Shown here in pieces: positions 45,109-53,716 of a stretch of 64,000 nucleotides of DNA. A program made the translations under genes and the position numbers. Position 1 is the first letter of the stretch. Every line of letters begins with the position of its first letter. The notes below the pieces were generated by a model. The model searched no databases and was not told where the DNA came from. It saw only the letters and a program-made list of their open reading frames with translations. The DNA is taken from positions 3,782,001 through 3,846,000 of the forward strand of contig NZ_CP108414.1 in NCBI RefSeq assembly GCF_035978755.1. Reading direction: 5' to 3'. This DNA is from Streptomyces sp. NBC_01298 (GTDB lineage Bacteria > Actinomycetota > Actinomycetes > Streptomycetales > Streptomycetaceae).

Positions 45109-46074
45109 TCAAAAGTAATCCTCCAGGCGAGCCACGGCATAACCCTTGTCCGTGACGGTCTTCATGACGTGACGGATCATGTCAGTCATGCTTCCCTTCC
45201 AGTCTTCCTTGCCCCGGAAGTGGGTCAGGATGATGTCACCGGGGTGCAGGTCCTTGTCCCATTCCCGCCAGTCCATCCGGTTCGGGAAGGCCTCCTCGTT
45301 CCACAGTGGAACGGCCTTGATGCCACAGGACTTGGCCGCGCGCAGCGTGTCCTCGTTGTAGTTCCCGTACGGCGGGCGGAAGAGCGTGGGGCGCTTGCCG
45401 AACGTCTTCTCGATGGTGTCCTGCTGACCGCAGATCTCCTGGCGCTGCTTCTCGTACGAGAGCGCCGGCATGTAGCGGTGGTTGAGCGTGTGGTTGTTGA
45501 GCGTGACGCCCGCCGCCTGCATCTCCTTGAAGTACGGGTAGTTGTCCCGGACCAGGTAGTCGCTCAGGAAGGCGGTGTACGGGAGCTTCAGCTCCTGCAT
45601 CATCTTCAGGAACTCGGGGTCCTTCTCGGCCCCGTCGTCGATCGTCAGGAAGACGACCTTCTCCTCCGTGGGGACGGTGGTGAAGACCGGGGGCAGCTCG
45701 TCCTGGCCCTCGACCTCGAAGCCCTCGCGGGTGGGGATCTCCGGCTTCTCCTTGGGCGCCTGCGGAGCGACGAGCGGGGGCTTGGCCAGCCCCCACTTCT
45801 TCGCGGCGACGATCCGCGCCTGCTGGAGGGCCTTCAGCTTCTCGGCGTAGTTGCCGAGCGCGCCGGCCGCGCCGGCCTGCTCGCCCGCGGCGCCCGCGGC
45901 GGCCTTCGCCTTCGCCGCCTTGTCCGGCGCGTCGGACCCGCCGGCCCCGCAACCCGTGCCGAGTGCGGCGAGGAGCAGTGCGGCCATCGCGGCCGTACCC
46001 AACCGGCCGCGCGCGACTGCCGCGATCCGGTGACCGTGTTGCGTCTTATGTTCCGTTTGTCGGACTAGCTGCAT
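45109..46074 (-). CDS. Polysaccharide deacetylase lipoprotein (paralogue 2)
   Basis: A 321-residue exported NodB-family lipoprotein. The signal region has lipobox LAALGTGC, then an Ala/Lys-rich linker. Motifs are TIDDG, NNHTLNH and RPPYGNYNED, with HFRG near the end. It is clearly related to paralogue 1 (same order, same ending LEDYF) but with a longer linker and a different local sequence. The stop codon lies at the edge of the tnpB element right end. It probably modifies cell-wall glycans outside the membrane. Confidence 0.88.
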   Translation of the reverse strand: MQLVRQTEHKTQHGHRIAAVARGRLGTAAMAALLLAALGTGCGAGGSDAPDKAAKAKAAAGAAGEQAGAAGALGNYAEKLKALQQARIVAAKKWGLAKPPLVAPQAPKEKPEIPTREGFEVEGQDELPPVFTTVPTEEKVVFLTIDDGAEKDPEFLKMMQELKLPYTAFLSDYLVRDNYPYFKEMQAAGVTLNNHTLNHRYMPALSYEKQRQEICGQQDTIEKTFGKRPTLFRPPYGNYNEDTLRAAKSCGIKAVPLWNEEAFPNRMDWREWDKDLHPGDIILTHFRGKEDWKGSMTDMIRHVMKTVTDKGYAVARLEDYF

Positions 46075-46156
46075 AGTTCGGGATCTTTACACCCTTCACG
46101 CACGCGTTCCGGGCGACACCGCGAGGGGAATCCGACCTTCCTCCGAGTGGCCCACC

Positions 46157-47353
46157 GTGGCCGACAATGGACCCGTGACCCCCGAAGACTTCGCCGCGCT
46201 CCTCGCCCCCGAGGGCCACGCCCTCCTCGACTCGCTCCGGGACTACGACCCCGCCCAGGAGCTCGCCGTCGCCACCCGGCTGCGCCGCGAACACCCCGCC
46301 CCGCTGGTGTCCGCCGCCCTCGGTCAGGCCCGGCTGCGGCAGCGCGCCGTGGCGAAGTTCGGGGCCGAGGACGCCCACCGGATGTACTTCACCCCCGGCG
46401 GCGGGGAGATGGCCACCCGCGCCTCCGTGGCCTCGTACCGGGCCGAGCGGCTCGCCGCCCTGGGCGTACGGAGCCTCGCGGACCTCTGCTGCGGGATCGG
46501 CGGCGACGCGCTGGCCCTGGCCCGGCTCGGCATCCGCGTCCTGGCGGTGGACCACGACCCGCTGACCGTCGCCGTGGCGCGCGCCAATGCCGAGGCGCTC
46601 GGGCTGGCGGACCTGATCGAGGTCAGGGAGGCCGACGTGACGGAGGTCGACACCGCGGGCTACGACGCCGTCTTCATCGACCCGGCCCGCCGCGGCGGAC
46701 GCGGCAGGATCTTCGACCCCGAGTCCTACTCCCCTCCCCTGTCCTGGGCCATCGCCACCGCCCGCGCCGCCAAGGTCGCCGCCATCAAGATCGCCCCCGG
46801 GATCCCCCACGAGGCGGTGCCCGCCGAGGCCCAGGCCGAGTGGATCTCCGACCAGGGGGACGTGAAGGAGGCCGTGCTGTGGTTCGGGACCGCCCCGGGC
46901 GAGATCCGCGCCACCCTGCTGCCCGGCCCGCGCGCCCTGGCCACCGCCGATCCGCTGCCCGACCCCGAGGCCGGTCCCGTCGGGCGCTACCTCTACGAGC
47001 CCGACGGCGCCGTGATCCGCGCCCACCTCGTCGCCGAGGTCGCCGAGCGGCTGGGCGGCCGGCTGATCGACCCGACCATCGCGTACATCACCGCCGACGA
47101 GCTGCGCGAGACCCCGTACGCGACCTCGTACGAGATCACCGACGTCCTGCCGTTCGGGCTGAAGAAGCTCAAGGCGCTGCTGCGCGAGCGCGGGGTGGGC
47201 ATCCTCACGGTGAAGAAGCGCGGCTCCGCGATCGAGCCCGAGGAGCTGCGCAGGAAGGTGAAGCCGCAGGGCCCGAACTCCGCGACGGTCTTCCTGACCC
47301 GCGTCGCCGGCGCCCCCTCCATGCTGATCGGCTCACCGACCGCCCGTCCCTGA
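46157..47353 (+). CDS. Class I SAM-dependent methyltransferase with THUMP-like C-terminus
   Basis: A 398-residue cytosolic methyltransferase. SAM-binding motif I is LADLCCGIGGDALALARLG, followed by acidic VLAVDHDPLTV. The FIDPARRGGRGR segment matches the DPAR motif of a family of nucleic-acid methyltransferases. The C-terminal about 90 residues, with DVLPFGLKKLKALLRERGVG and TVKKRGSAIEPEELRRKVK, form the THUMP-like domain. An RNA substrate is likely, but not identified. GTG start at 46157. The 3' end overlaps the convergent membrane protein gene by 21 nt. Confidence 0.85.
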   Translation: MADNGPVTPEDFAALLAPEGHALLDSLRDYDPAQELAVATRLRREHPAPLVSAALGQARLRQRAVAKFGAEDAHRMYFTPGGGEMATRASVASYRAERLAALGVRSLADLCCGIGGDALALARLGIRVLAVDHDPLTVAVARANAEALGLADLIEVREADVTEVDTAGYDAVFIDPARRGGRGRIFDPESYSPPLSWAIATARAAKVAAIKIAPGIPHEAVPAEAQAEWISDQGDVKEAVLWFGTAPGEIRATLLPGPRALATADPLPDPEAGPVGRYLYEPDGAVIRAHLVAEVAERLGGRLIDPTIAYITADELRETPYATSYEITDVLPFGLKKLKALLRERGVGILTVKKRGSAIEPEELRRKVKPQGPNSATVFLTRVAGAPSMLIGSPTARP

Positions 47354-48058
47354 CGGCTCGCCGGATCCGCCGGCCGCTCCCCCCGCCGCTCCGCCGGCCG
47401 CTCCCCCCGCCGCTCCCCCCGCCGCTCCGCCGGCCGCTCCGCCGAAGACCCGCAGCGCCCAGCGGTAGTGCGCGCCCGCCTTGCCGAGGCCCAGCAGGGC
47501 GGTGATCCACAGGATCATGCCGAGGCCCATGGTGTAGGCGACCTCCCCGTAGGTGTCGCCTCCGGGGCGGGCCGCCGCCGCCGAGCCGAAGGTCACCCAG
47601 AGCCCGAGCCCGCCCAGGGCGAAGGAGGCCAGCAGCCAGACCAGGCTGCGCCCGGGCGCGCGTACGGCGGCGTCCACGGGCGGGTCCCGGTCCAGCTCCG
47701 CCCAGGCGCACAGCAGCCGGCGGACCTGCCGGTCCCGCTTCGCGCCCCAGGCGAACCAGAACCCGGCCGGTATCAGCACGCCCACGCCGAGCACGGCGAA
47801 GATCAGGCCGAAGAGGTACGCGAACGGGTCGTGCGTCTCGATGGCCATCAGGGCCATGCCGACGAAGGACCAGCCCAGGGCGAAGACCGCCGAGACCGCC
47901 CAGAGGAGCAGGAGCCGGCCGAAGCCCAGACTGCGCCGCCCGAGCTCCCCCAGGAACCGGGCGCGGTCGGCCCGTACGGCGCTCACGTCGAGCCAGGCGC
48001 GCAGGTGCGCGGGAGGGGGCGGCGGCGGCAGGTCACGGCGGGGCATGTGCATGACCAT
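47333..48058 (-). CDS. Membrane protein with Gly/Ala repeat tail
   Basis: A 241-residue protein with about four hydrophobic segments, grouped in two pairs (about residues 45-95 and 140-200). The C-terminus is a stretch of GGAA repeats ending GGSGEPSGTGGR. Several ATG codons close together at 48058, 48052 and 48046 compete as start. No family motif. The repeats lie in the region of converging transcription with the methyltransferase gene. Function unknown. Confidence 0.65.
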   Translation of the reverse strand: MVMHMPRRDLPPPPPPAHLRAWLDVSAVRADRARFLGELGRRSLGFGRLLLLWAVSAVFALGWSFVGMALMAIETHDPFAYLFGLIFAVLGVGVLIPAGFWFAWGAKRDRQVRRLLCAWAELDRDPPVDAAVRAPGRSLVWLLASFALGGLGLWVTFGSAAAARPGGDTYGEVAYTMGLGMILWITALLGLGKAGAHYRWALRVFGGAAGGAAGGAAGGAAGGAAGGAAGGSGEPSGTGGR

Positions 48059-48099
48059 ATCCGCACGCCGCGGGGTCCGGAGGGCCGCCGAGCGGAGGC

Positions 48100-48381
48100 T
48101 CAGCCTCCGCCGGTCCCCCCGACCTCCACCGATTCGAAGCGCCAGCGGTGGACCGCCCGCGTGATCAAATCGGCTGCGGGCTCCGGCAGTTCGGGCAGAT
48201 CGGCACCGATCCCCTCGGTCGCCTCCCACCAGGTGATGACGAGCACCCGGTCCTGCGGGGCGCTGAACACCTCGCGCCGCACCGGGTCTTGGGCCAGGAT
48301 CCGCGAACGGGCCCACTCCAGCAGCTCGTTGGCCCGACCGGGCACGGCCCGGGCCTCCCACATCAGCGCGACGGTGCTCAC
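48100..48381 (-). CDS. Small ABM-superfamily protein
   Basis: A 93-residue protein resembling the dimeric alpha-beta barrel monooxygenase fold: [20 protein letters not shown] at the start, then [10 protein letters not shown]. Active monooxygenation cannot be claimed from sequence. It starts at GTG 48381 within the stop of tsaD (GTGA overlap of 4 nt), so it is translationally coupled to tsaD. Confidence 0.7.
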   Translation of the reverse strand: MSTVALMWEARAVPGRANELLEWARSRILAQDPVRREVFSAPQDRVLVITWWEATEGIGADLPELPEPAADLITRAVHRWRFESVEVGGTGGG

Positions 48382-49565
48382 GAGTACAGGTTGTCCTTGC
48401 TCAGCTCGTGCACGTGGTCGTGATCGTGCGCGTGGCCGGTTCCGTGACTGTGACCGTGACCGTCATCGTGTCCGTGGCCGTCGCCGCCCCCGTCGCCGTC
48501 CCCGTGGGAATGGCCGTGGGAATGGCCGGGAACATGCGGGTCGGTCACCGGCAGCGAGGAGTCCGCCGACAGGTCCCAGTCCGAGGGGGCCCTGTTCCGC
48601 TTGACCATCTCCGCGCCCAGCGCCGCCACCATCGCGCCGTTGTCCGTGCACAGCCCCGGCCGCGGCACCCGCAGGATGATCCCCGCGGCGTCGCACCGCT
48701 CCTGGGCCAGCGAGCGCAGCCGGGAGTTGGCCGCGACGCCGCCGCCGATCATCAGGTGGTCGACGCCCTCGTCCTTGCACGCGCGGATGGCCTTGCGCGT
48801 CAGCACGTCCACCACGGCCTCCTGGAAGGAGGCCGCCACGTCGCGCACCGGCACGTCCTCGCCCGCCTTGCGCTTCGCCTCGATCCAGCGGGCGACCGAG
48901 GTCTTGAGCCCGGAGAAGGAGAAGTCGTACGGGGCGTCGCGCGGCCCCGTCAGCCCGCGCGGGAAGGCGATCGCCTTCGGGTCCCCCTCGCGTGCGAGCC
49001 GGTCGATGACCGGGCCGCCGGGGAAGCCCAGCTGCAGGACGCGGGCGATCTTGTCGAAGGCCTCGCCCGCCGCGTCGTCGATGGTCGCGCCGAGCGGCCG
49101 TACGTCGGAGGTGATGTCGGGGGCCAGCAGCAGCGAGGAGTGCCCGCCGGAGACCAGCAGCGCCATCGTCGGCTCGGGCAGCGGCCCGTGCTCCAGCTGG
49201 TCCACGCAGATGTGCGAGGCCAGGTGGTTCACCCCGTAGAGCGGCTTGCCCAGCGCGTACGCGTAGGCCTTCGCGGCGGAGACGCCCACCAGCAGGGCGC
49301 CGGCGAGGCCGGGACCGGCGGTGACGGCGATGCCGTCGAGGTCGCGGGCGCTGACCCCGGCCTCCTTCAGGGCGCGCTCGATGGTGGGGACCATCGCCTC
49401 CAGGTGCGCGCGGGAGGCCACCTCGGGCACGACCCCGCCGAAACGGGCGTGCTCGTCGACGCTCGACGCGATGGCGTCCGCGAGCAGCGTGGTGCCGCGG
49501 ACGATGCCGACGCCGGTCTCGTCGCAGGAGGTCTCGATGCCGAGGACGAGCGGTTCGTCAGCCAT
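48378..49565 (-). CDS. tsaD: tRNA N6-adenosine threonylcarbamoyltransferase
   Basis: Adds threonylcarbamoyl to A37 of ANN-decoding tRNAs, with TsaB and TsaE, in the cytoplasm. 395 residues from ATG 49565. ASKHA-fold motifs: [15 protein letters not shown], the metal-binding [24 protein letters not shown], and [12 protein letters not shown]. The family domain ends near residue 340. The remaining about 55 residues form a Gly/Asp/His-rich tail with 15 His, unusual for TsaD. Translationally linked: start overlaps the rimI stop by 8 nt, and stop overlaps the next gene. Confidence 0.96.
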   Translation of the reverse strand: MADEPLVLGIETSCDETGVGIVRGTTLLADAIASSVDEHARFGGVVPEVASRAHLEAMVPTIERALKEAGVSARDLDGIAVTAGPGLAGALLVGVSAAKAYAYALGKPLYGVNHLASHICVDQLEHGPLPEPTMALLVSGGHSSLLLAPDITSDVRPLGATIDDAAGEAFDKIARVLQLGFPGGPVIDRLAREGDPKAIAFPRGLTGPRDAPYDFSFSGLKTSVARWIEAKRKAGEDVPVRDVAASFQEAVVDVLTRKAIRACKDEGVDHLMIGGGVAANSRLRSLAQERCDAAGIILRVPRPGLCTDNGAMVAALGAEMVKRNRAPSDWDLSADSSLPVTDPHVPGHSHGHSHGDGDGGGDGHGHDDGHGHSHGTGHAHDHDHVHELSKDNLYS

Positions 49566-50157
49566 GGGTCGTCTCACCTTGCAGGGGTACGGAGCGTGCG
49601 GAGTCGGGGAGTGCGGAGGCGGGGTCCGCGGGGTCGGCGGGATCTGTGTGGTCGGCGGGGTCTGTGTGGTCCACGGGAACCGCCGGATCGGACAAGCGCC
49701 GCATCACGAGGGCGTCCACGTTGCCGGGCTGGTAGTAACCGCGCCGGAAGCCGATCGGCTCGAAGCCGAAGCGCGCGTAGAGCTTCTGCGCGCGCACGTT
49801 GTCGACCCGCACCTCCAGCAGTACCTCGGCGCACTCGAAGTCGGTGGCGGCGCGCAGCAGCTCGGTCAGCAGCCGGGCGCCGAGCCCGGTGCCCCACTGG
49901 TCGCGGGCCGCGGCGATGGTCTGTACGTCGGCCAGGTCACCGGCGGCGGCCAGCCCGGCATAGCCGACCAGCCGGCCCGCCTCCTCCGCGACGAGGTAGC
50001 GGCGCGTGGCGCCGGGGCCGCGGGCGTGGGCGAGCTCGGACCAGAACATCCCGGCGGACCAGGCGTCCTCGGGGAACAGCTCGTGCTCCAGTTCCAGCAC
50101 GGGCCCGATGTCCCACCAGCGCATCTCGCGCAGGACGACCGCTGAGGTGGCTGTCAC
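49558..50157 (-). CDS. rimI: Ribosomal protein alanine N-acetyltransferase
   Basis: A 199-residue GNAT acetyltransferase. The acetyl-CoA binding region is [19 protein letters not shown], and [16 protein letters not shown] is typical of RimI. C-terminal [20 protein letters not shown]. RimI acetylates the N-terminus of ribosomal protein S18 and in actinobacteria may have wider targets. The last about 45 residues contain repeats of DPADHTD-type and look disordered. GTG start at 50157 overlaps the tsaB stop by 4 nt. The gene lies between tsaB and tsaD. Confidence 0.92.
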   Translation of the reverse strand: MTATSAVVLREMRWWDIGPVLELEHELFPEDAWSAGMFWSELAHARGPGATRRYLVAEEAGRLVGYAGLAAAGDLADVQTIAAARDQWGTGLGARLLTELLRAATDFECAEVLLEVRVDNVRAQKLYARFGFEPIGFRRGYYQPGNVDALVMRRLSDPAVPVDHTDPADHTDPADPADPASALPDSARSVPLQGETTHG

Positions 50158-50831
50158 TGCGGGGTGACCACCTTGTAGTTCTTGGGCACCTCGGCGTCGG
50201 GCCGGCGCAGGTAGAGCGGGGTCGGCGGCATGCCGTCGGCGTTCTCGAACGCCTCCCCCGCCGCCAGCCGCCGCGCGGCCAGGGCGGCCAGGGCGGCGGC
50301 GCTCTGGTGCTCGGGGGCCCGGGCGTCGGTGAAGACCTCGGGGTAGAGCCGCGCTCCCTGCCCGACGGCGGGCAGTCCGGCGACGCGCTCGGCGATATCG
50401 GCCGGCCGGTCCACCGAGGGCCCGCCGGCCCGGGTGCGGGGGTCCTCGTAGCGCGCCCAGTAGACCTCCTTGCGCCGGGCGTCGGTGGCCACGACGAAGG
50501 GGCCCTCGATCCCGGCCTCGCCGGCCGCGTGGGCCAGGCCGTCCAGGGTGCAGAGCCCGTGGACGGGCACGCCGAGGACGGAGGCGAAGGTGGAGGCGGT
50601 CACGAGGCCGACGCGCAGTCCCGTGTAGGGGCCGGGGCCGACGCCGACGACGATGCCGGTGACGGCTTCGAGCGTGACCCCCGCCTCGGCGAGGACCTTG
50701 TCGACGGAGGGCAGCAGGAGCTCCCCGTGGCGGCGGGCGTCGACCTGGTTCGACTCGGCGAGGACGGACTCGCCGTCGTGCAGGGCGACGGTGACGGCGG
50801 GCGTGGCGGTATCTACAGCGAGCAAGAGCAC
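50154..50831 (-). CDS. tsaB: tRNA threonylcarbamoyladenosine biosynthesis protein TsaB
   Basis: A 225-residue ASKHA-fold partner of TsaD, needed for t6A37 formation. Starts LLLAVDTATPAVTVALHDGE, with conserved GVGPGPYTGLRVG and the VVATDARRKEVYWARYED segment. Start GTG 50831. Overlaps rimI by 4 nt. First gene of the tsaB-rimI-tsaD-48100 group. Confidence 0.95.
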   Translation of the reverse strand: MLLLAVDTATPAVTVALHDGESVLAESNQVDARRHGELLLPSVDKVLAEAGVTLEAVTGIVVGVGPGPYTGLRVGLVTASTFASVLGVPVHGLCTLDGLAHAAGEAGIEGPFVVATDARRKEVYWARYEDPRTRAGGPSVDRPADIAERVAGLPAVGQGARLYPEVFTDARAPEHQSAAALAALAARRLAAGEAFENADGMPPTPLYLRRPDAEVPKNYKVVTPQ

Positions 50832-50995
50832 GCGAACAGCCTACGACTCCGGGGCCCCGGGCCCTTGCGGCCGGTCTGCGGGCACCCCGGCTGCTACCTT
50901 CGGACCAGGTGTCAGGGTGTGATCGTTCGACTGAACATTTCGACCGCCATTTCGACTGACCCCTATCGACTGACCATGCGGAGAGGTGGAGCAAG

Positions 50996-51553
50996 GTGGC
51001 ACGCAGCAGCTCGGGAATCGTGGCCGGGCTCACCGTCGGGGCGCTCGCCGTCGTCGGTTTCCTCGGCTACCAGGCCTCCGCCTCCGCTCCCGCGCTCCCG
51101 CCGAAGGCCGTCGCGCAGAGCCCGGTGCCCGCTCCGAGCGACTCGGGACCGGCCAAGACCGACCCGGCGAAGCCGGTGGCCCTCCCGGCCGGCTCCGGTA
51201 CCGGAGTGCGCGTGGTCTACTCGCTCGGCGCCAAGCGCGTGTGGCTGGTGGGACCCACCGGGGCGCCGAAGTCCTTCGCGGTCGTGCCGAGCACGGTGCA
51301 CCCGGCGACCGGCAGTTACACGGTGGGCGGCCGCACGGGCAAGGTGACCGGCTCGGACGGGGTGCCGATCGAGCACGTCGTCCGGTTCGCCAGTCCGCAG
51401 GGGGTCACGGTCGGCTTCAGCGCCCGCGTGGACAACACCCTGCCGACGCCCGATCCGGCGAAGAAGACCGGCGGTGTCCGCATGCTGCGCGCGGACGGTG
51501 ACGCGATGTGGGCCTTCGCGACGATCGGCTCGAAGGTCGTCGTCGTTCCCTGA
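50996..51553 (+). CDS. Secreted or membrane-anchored protein of unknown function
   Basis: A 185-residue protein with an N-terminal hydrophobic segment (GIVAGLTVGALAVVGFLGYQ) that may be a signal anchor, a Pro/Lys-rich linker, then a beta-rich domain (GTGVRVVYSLGAKRVWLVGP, FAVVPSTVHPATGSYTV, GVTVGFSARVDNTLP). GTG start at 50996, behind GGAGAGGTGGAGCAAGG. Divergent from tsaB. Not recognised as a named family. Confidence 0.75.
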   Translation: MARSSSGIVAGLTVGALAVVGFLGYQASASAPALPPKAVAQSPVPAPSDSGPAKTDPAKPVALPAGSGTGVRVVYSLGAKRVWLVGPTGAPKSFAVVPSTVHPATGSYTVGGRTGKVTGSDGVPIEHVVRFASPQGVTVGFSARVDNTLPTPDPAKKTGGVRMLRADGDAMWAFATIGSKVVVVP

Positions 51554-51584
51554 CCCGGCCGCGACGCGCCAAGTTCACTCGTAA

Positions 51585-51613
51585 GAGACCCCGCCGACAG
51601 CGCGACGGGTCTC
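51585..51613. terminator. Terminator between converging genes
   Basis: GAGACCC (51585-51591) and GGGTCTC (51607-51613) pair, with further pairing inside. It serves the 50996 gene and possibly the small minus-strand gene at 51647. Confidence 0.6.
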
Positions 51614-51646
51614 CGCTTCAGGCAGCTACAGCAGCTACAGCCACCT

Positions 51647-51886
51647 TCAGGCCGCTTCGGACTCCGGAGCGGCCTGTGCGCTGCTGTCCGTACGCTCCGC
51701 GCCCTCCGCGCCTTCGGTGCCGCCCTCCGCCCCTTCCCGTACGGGGCAGGGGCTGGGACCGGGCTCCGGTGCGCGTTCGCGCGCGGGCGGCGTCGACACG
51801 GCGCTGGCGGCCGCGCCCGCGGCGAGCAGCGCCCCCATGGACACGGCGGACGGGCGGGGGACGCCCGCTGCTCCTCTTGCCGACAT
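51647..51886 (-). CDS. Small secreted protein, possibly iron-regulated
   Basis: A 79-residue protein. ATG 51886 has a strong AGGAGG six bases upstream. The N-terminal about 30 residues (basic start, then SMGALLAAGAAASAV) look like a short signal peptide. The mature part is Pro/Glu/Gly-rich and probably unstructured. An iron-box-like sequence lies 31 nt before the start codon. No family recognised. The real-gene call depends on the good ribosome binding site and start position. Confidence 0.55.
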   Translation of the reverse strand: MSARGAAGVPRPSAVSMGALLAAGAAASAVSTPPARERAPEPGPSPCPVREGAEGGTEGAEGAERTDSSAQAAPESEAA

Positions 51887-51916
51887 GGCTGCCTCCTGGC
51901 CGGGGCAAGCCCGTAC

Positions 51917-51935
51917 TTAGGTACGCCTAACCAGC
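51917..51935 (-). promoter_or_regulatory. Iron-box-like DtxR/DmdR operator
   Basis: TTAGGTACGCCTAACCAGC matches the 19-bp actinobacterial iron-box consensus (TTAGGTTAGGCTAACCTAA) at 13 positions. It contains a perfect TTAGG/CCTAA inverted repeat. It sits just upstream of the small secreted protein gene. Confidence 0.5.
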
Positions 51936-52038
51936 CCTCCGTACCATGTGACCACGCGCCCCACCGCCCGCGCAATATCTTCCCGACGACCTGTCGGAAC
52001 GTTTCTCGCGGCGCGGCCCCGCGCCGCCCCGCGCCGCG

Positions 52039-52578
52039 CTACGCCTGCTCCGGCGACAGGACGCCCGCGAGGGTCTCCAGACCCGCCCCGGCCGACCAGC
52101 GGCGGCCGATCCCGCGGACGATGACCTCGCGCACGTCGTCGAGGACCTCCTCGTGGCCGACCGCACGGCGGATCAGCACGTGCAGCCGGTCGTCGGACAG
52201 CTCCTCGACCTTGCCGTCGCCCCACTCCACGACGACGACGGACTCGGGCAGCGAGACGTCGAGGTCCAGGTCCTCCATCTCGTCCAGGCCGCCGCCCAGC
52301 CGGTACGCGTCCACGTGCACCAGCGCCGGACCGCCGGTCAGCGAGGGGTGGACCCGGGCGATCACGAAGGTCGGCGAGGTCACGGCCCCGCGCACGCCCA
52401 GGCCCTCGCCGAGTCCGCGGGTCAGGGTGGTCTTCCCGGCGCCGAGCTCCCCCGTCAGCAGGACGAGGTCGCCGGGGCGCAGCAGGGCGGCGATCCGGCG
52501 CCCGAGGTCCTGCATGGCGTCGGGCGAGCCGACGGTGACGTGCGTTTCCGTGTCAGGTACTTCTTCCATGCCCGCCAA
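52039..52578 (-). CDS. tsaE: tRNA threonylcarbamoyladenosine biosynthesis ATPase TsaE
   Basis: A 179-residue P-loop ATPase required for TsaB-TsaD turnover in t6A synthesis. Walker A LLTGELGAGKTTLTRGL. Conserved SPTFVIARVH, HVDAYRL, and VVVEWGDG. The start may be ATG 52578 or ATG 52569; both lie within the end of the upstream hydrolase gene, so expression is coupled. tsaB and tsaD lie about 2 kb away on the same strand. Confidence 0.93.
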   Translation of the reverse strand: MAGMEEVPDTETHVTVGSPDAMQDLGRRIAALLRPGDLVLLTGELGAGKTTLTRGLGEGLGVRGAVTSPTFVIARVHPSLTGGPALVHVDAYRLGGGLDEMEDLDLDVSLPESVVVVEWGDGKVEELSDDRLHVLIRRAVGHEEVLDDVREVIVRGIGRRWSAGAGLETLAGVLSPEQA

Positions 52579-53716
52579 CGTTAGCCGCTGCGGGCACCGT
52601 CCCGGTGCGCGCGAGGAGCTCGGTGAGCAGCCCGTTCACGGTGTCCGGCCGCTCCAGCATCATCAGGTGCCCGGCGCCCTCCAGGACGACCAGCTCCGCG
52701 GAGGGCAGCGCCTCCTTGATGGCCTCGCTGTGATCGGGCGGGGTGACCATGTCGCCGGCCCCGGCGATGATCGTGACGGGGATGTCCGCGAACCGCTGGA
52801 GCACGGCCGTCTTGTCGTGCGCCTGGAAGGCCGGGTAGAACTCGGCGACCACGTCGATGGGCGTGGCCTCGATGAGCCGCTCGGCGAAGCGGGAGACGGC
52901 CGGATCGACGTCGCGCGAGGCGAAGGAGTACATCTTGACCATGCCGGCGAACAGGTCGGCGGTGGCCCGTCGGCCCTTCTCCACCAGCTCCACCTGGGAG
53001 CCGAGCGCCTTGAGCACCCCGGGCAGCAGGCGCCGTACCGCCCCGAAGCCCAGGGCGGGCAGCCCGTAGGTGACCTGGTCCAGCCGGCCGCTGGAGGTGC
53101 CGACCAGCGCCACCCCGACCACGCGGTCCCGGATGAGGTCGGGGCACTCCTGGGCCAGTCCCATGATGGTCATCCCGCCCATCGAGTGACCGACCAGGAC
53201 CAGCGGGCCCTCGGGGGCGGCGGCGTCGATGACGGCCTTCAGGTCGCGGCCGAGCTGTTCGAAGGTAACCGGCTCGCCCTCGGCCTGGGCCAGGCCGCGC
53301 GCGCTGCGGCCGTGGCTGCGCTGGTCCCAGTAGACGGCCCGGACCAGACCGCGCAGGGCCGCGCGCTGGAAGTGCCAGGAGTCCTGGGAGAGGCAGTAGC
53401 CGTGGCAGAACACCACGGTCGGACGGGGCGGGGCCTTGCGGCGCAGCCGGCGCCGCTTGCCCTCCTCGGGCAGCTCGTCGACCTCGTAGTACAGCGCGGT
53501 GCCGTCCTCGGCCCGCGCGGTGCCGGGGGCGCCGCGCAGGGCGCCGAAGTCCGCGGTCGCGTCGAGCGCGAGGCGTGCCTTCATGCGCATGCCCCGGCCG
53601 ACGGTGATCCGTTCGACCGCGACCCCGGCCGCCGCTCCGGCGGCTATCACGCCGATCGCGGCGCCGGCCCAGCCCGCCTTGCGCCAGTTCTCACTCACGC
53701 CGCCGCCCCCGCTCAC
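52553..53716 (-). CDS. Alpha/beta hydrolase
   Basis: A 387-residue hydrolase. An N-terminal hydrophobic segment (about 14-34) likely anchors it in the membrane. Core: VVFCHGYCLSQDSWHFQ oxyanion region, nucleophile Ser in LVGHSMGGMT, Asp in IAGAGDMVTPP and His in LEGAGHLMM, so the triad is complete. Substrate unknown; lipase or esterase activity is likely. The GTG start at 53716 lies next to the alr stop (TGA GTG), and an alternative GTG lies 18 nt downstream. Between alr and tsaE, all probably one transcript. Confidence 0.85.
   Translation of the reverse strand: MSGGGGVSENWRKAGWAGAAIGVIAAGAAAGVAVERITVGRGMRMKARLALDATADFGALRGAPGTARAEDGTALYYEVDELPEEGKRRRLRRKAPPRPTVVFCHGYCLSQDSWHFQRAALRGLVRAVYWDQRSHGRSARGLAQAEGEPVTFEQLGRDLKAVIDAAAPEGPLVLVGHSMGGMTIMGLAQECPDLIRDRVVGVALVGTSSGRLDQVTYGLPALGFGAVRRLLPGVLKALGSQVELVEKGRRATADLFAGMVKMYSFASRDVDPAVSRFAERLIEATPIDVVAEFYPAFQAHDKTAVLQRFADIPVTIIAGAGDMVTPPDHSEAIKEALPSAELVVLEGAGHLMMLERPDTVNGLLTELLARTGTVPAAANVGGHGRST

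Larger units (their letters stand above)
43780..45110 (+). mobile_element. IS1341-type (IS200/IS605 superfamily) element carrying only tnpB
   Basis: Single tnpB without tnpA, inserted between two paralogous deacetylase genes. The left boundary is uncertain (about 43780). The right end contains a 10-bp hairpin (45065-45098) and a G-rich tract up to about 45108, as expected for the right end that also forms the omega-RNA. No target duplication is expected for this superfamily. Confidence 0.7.
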
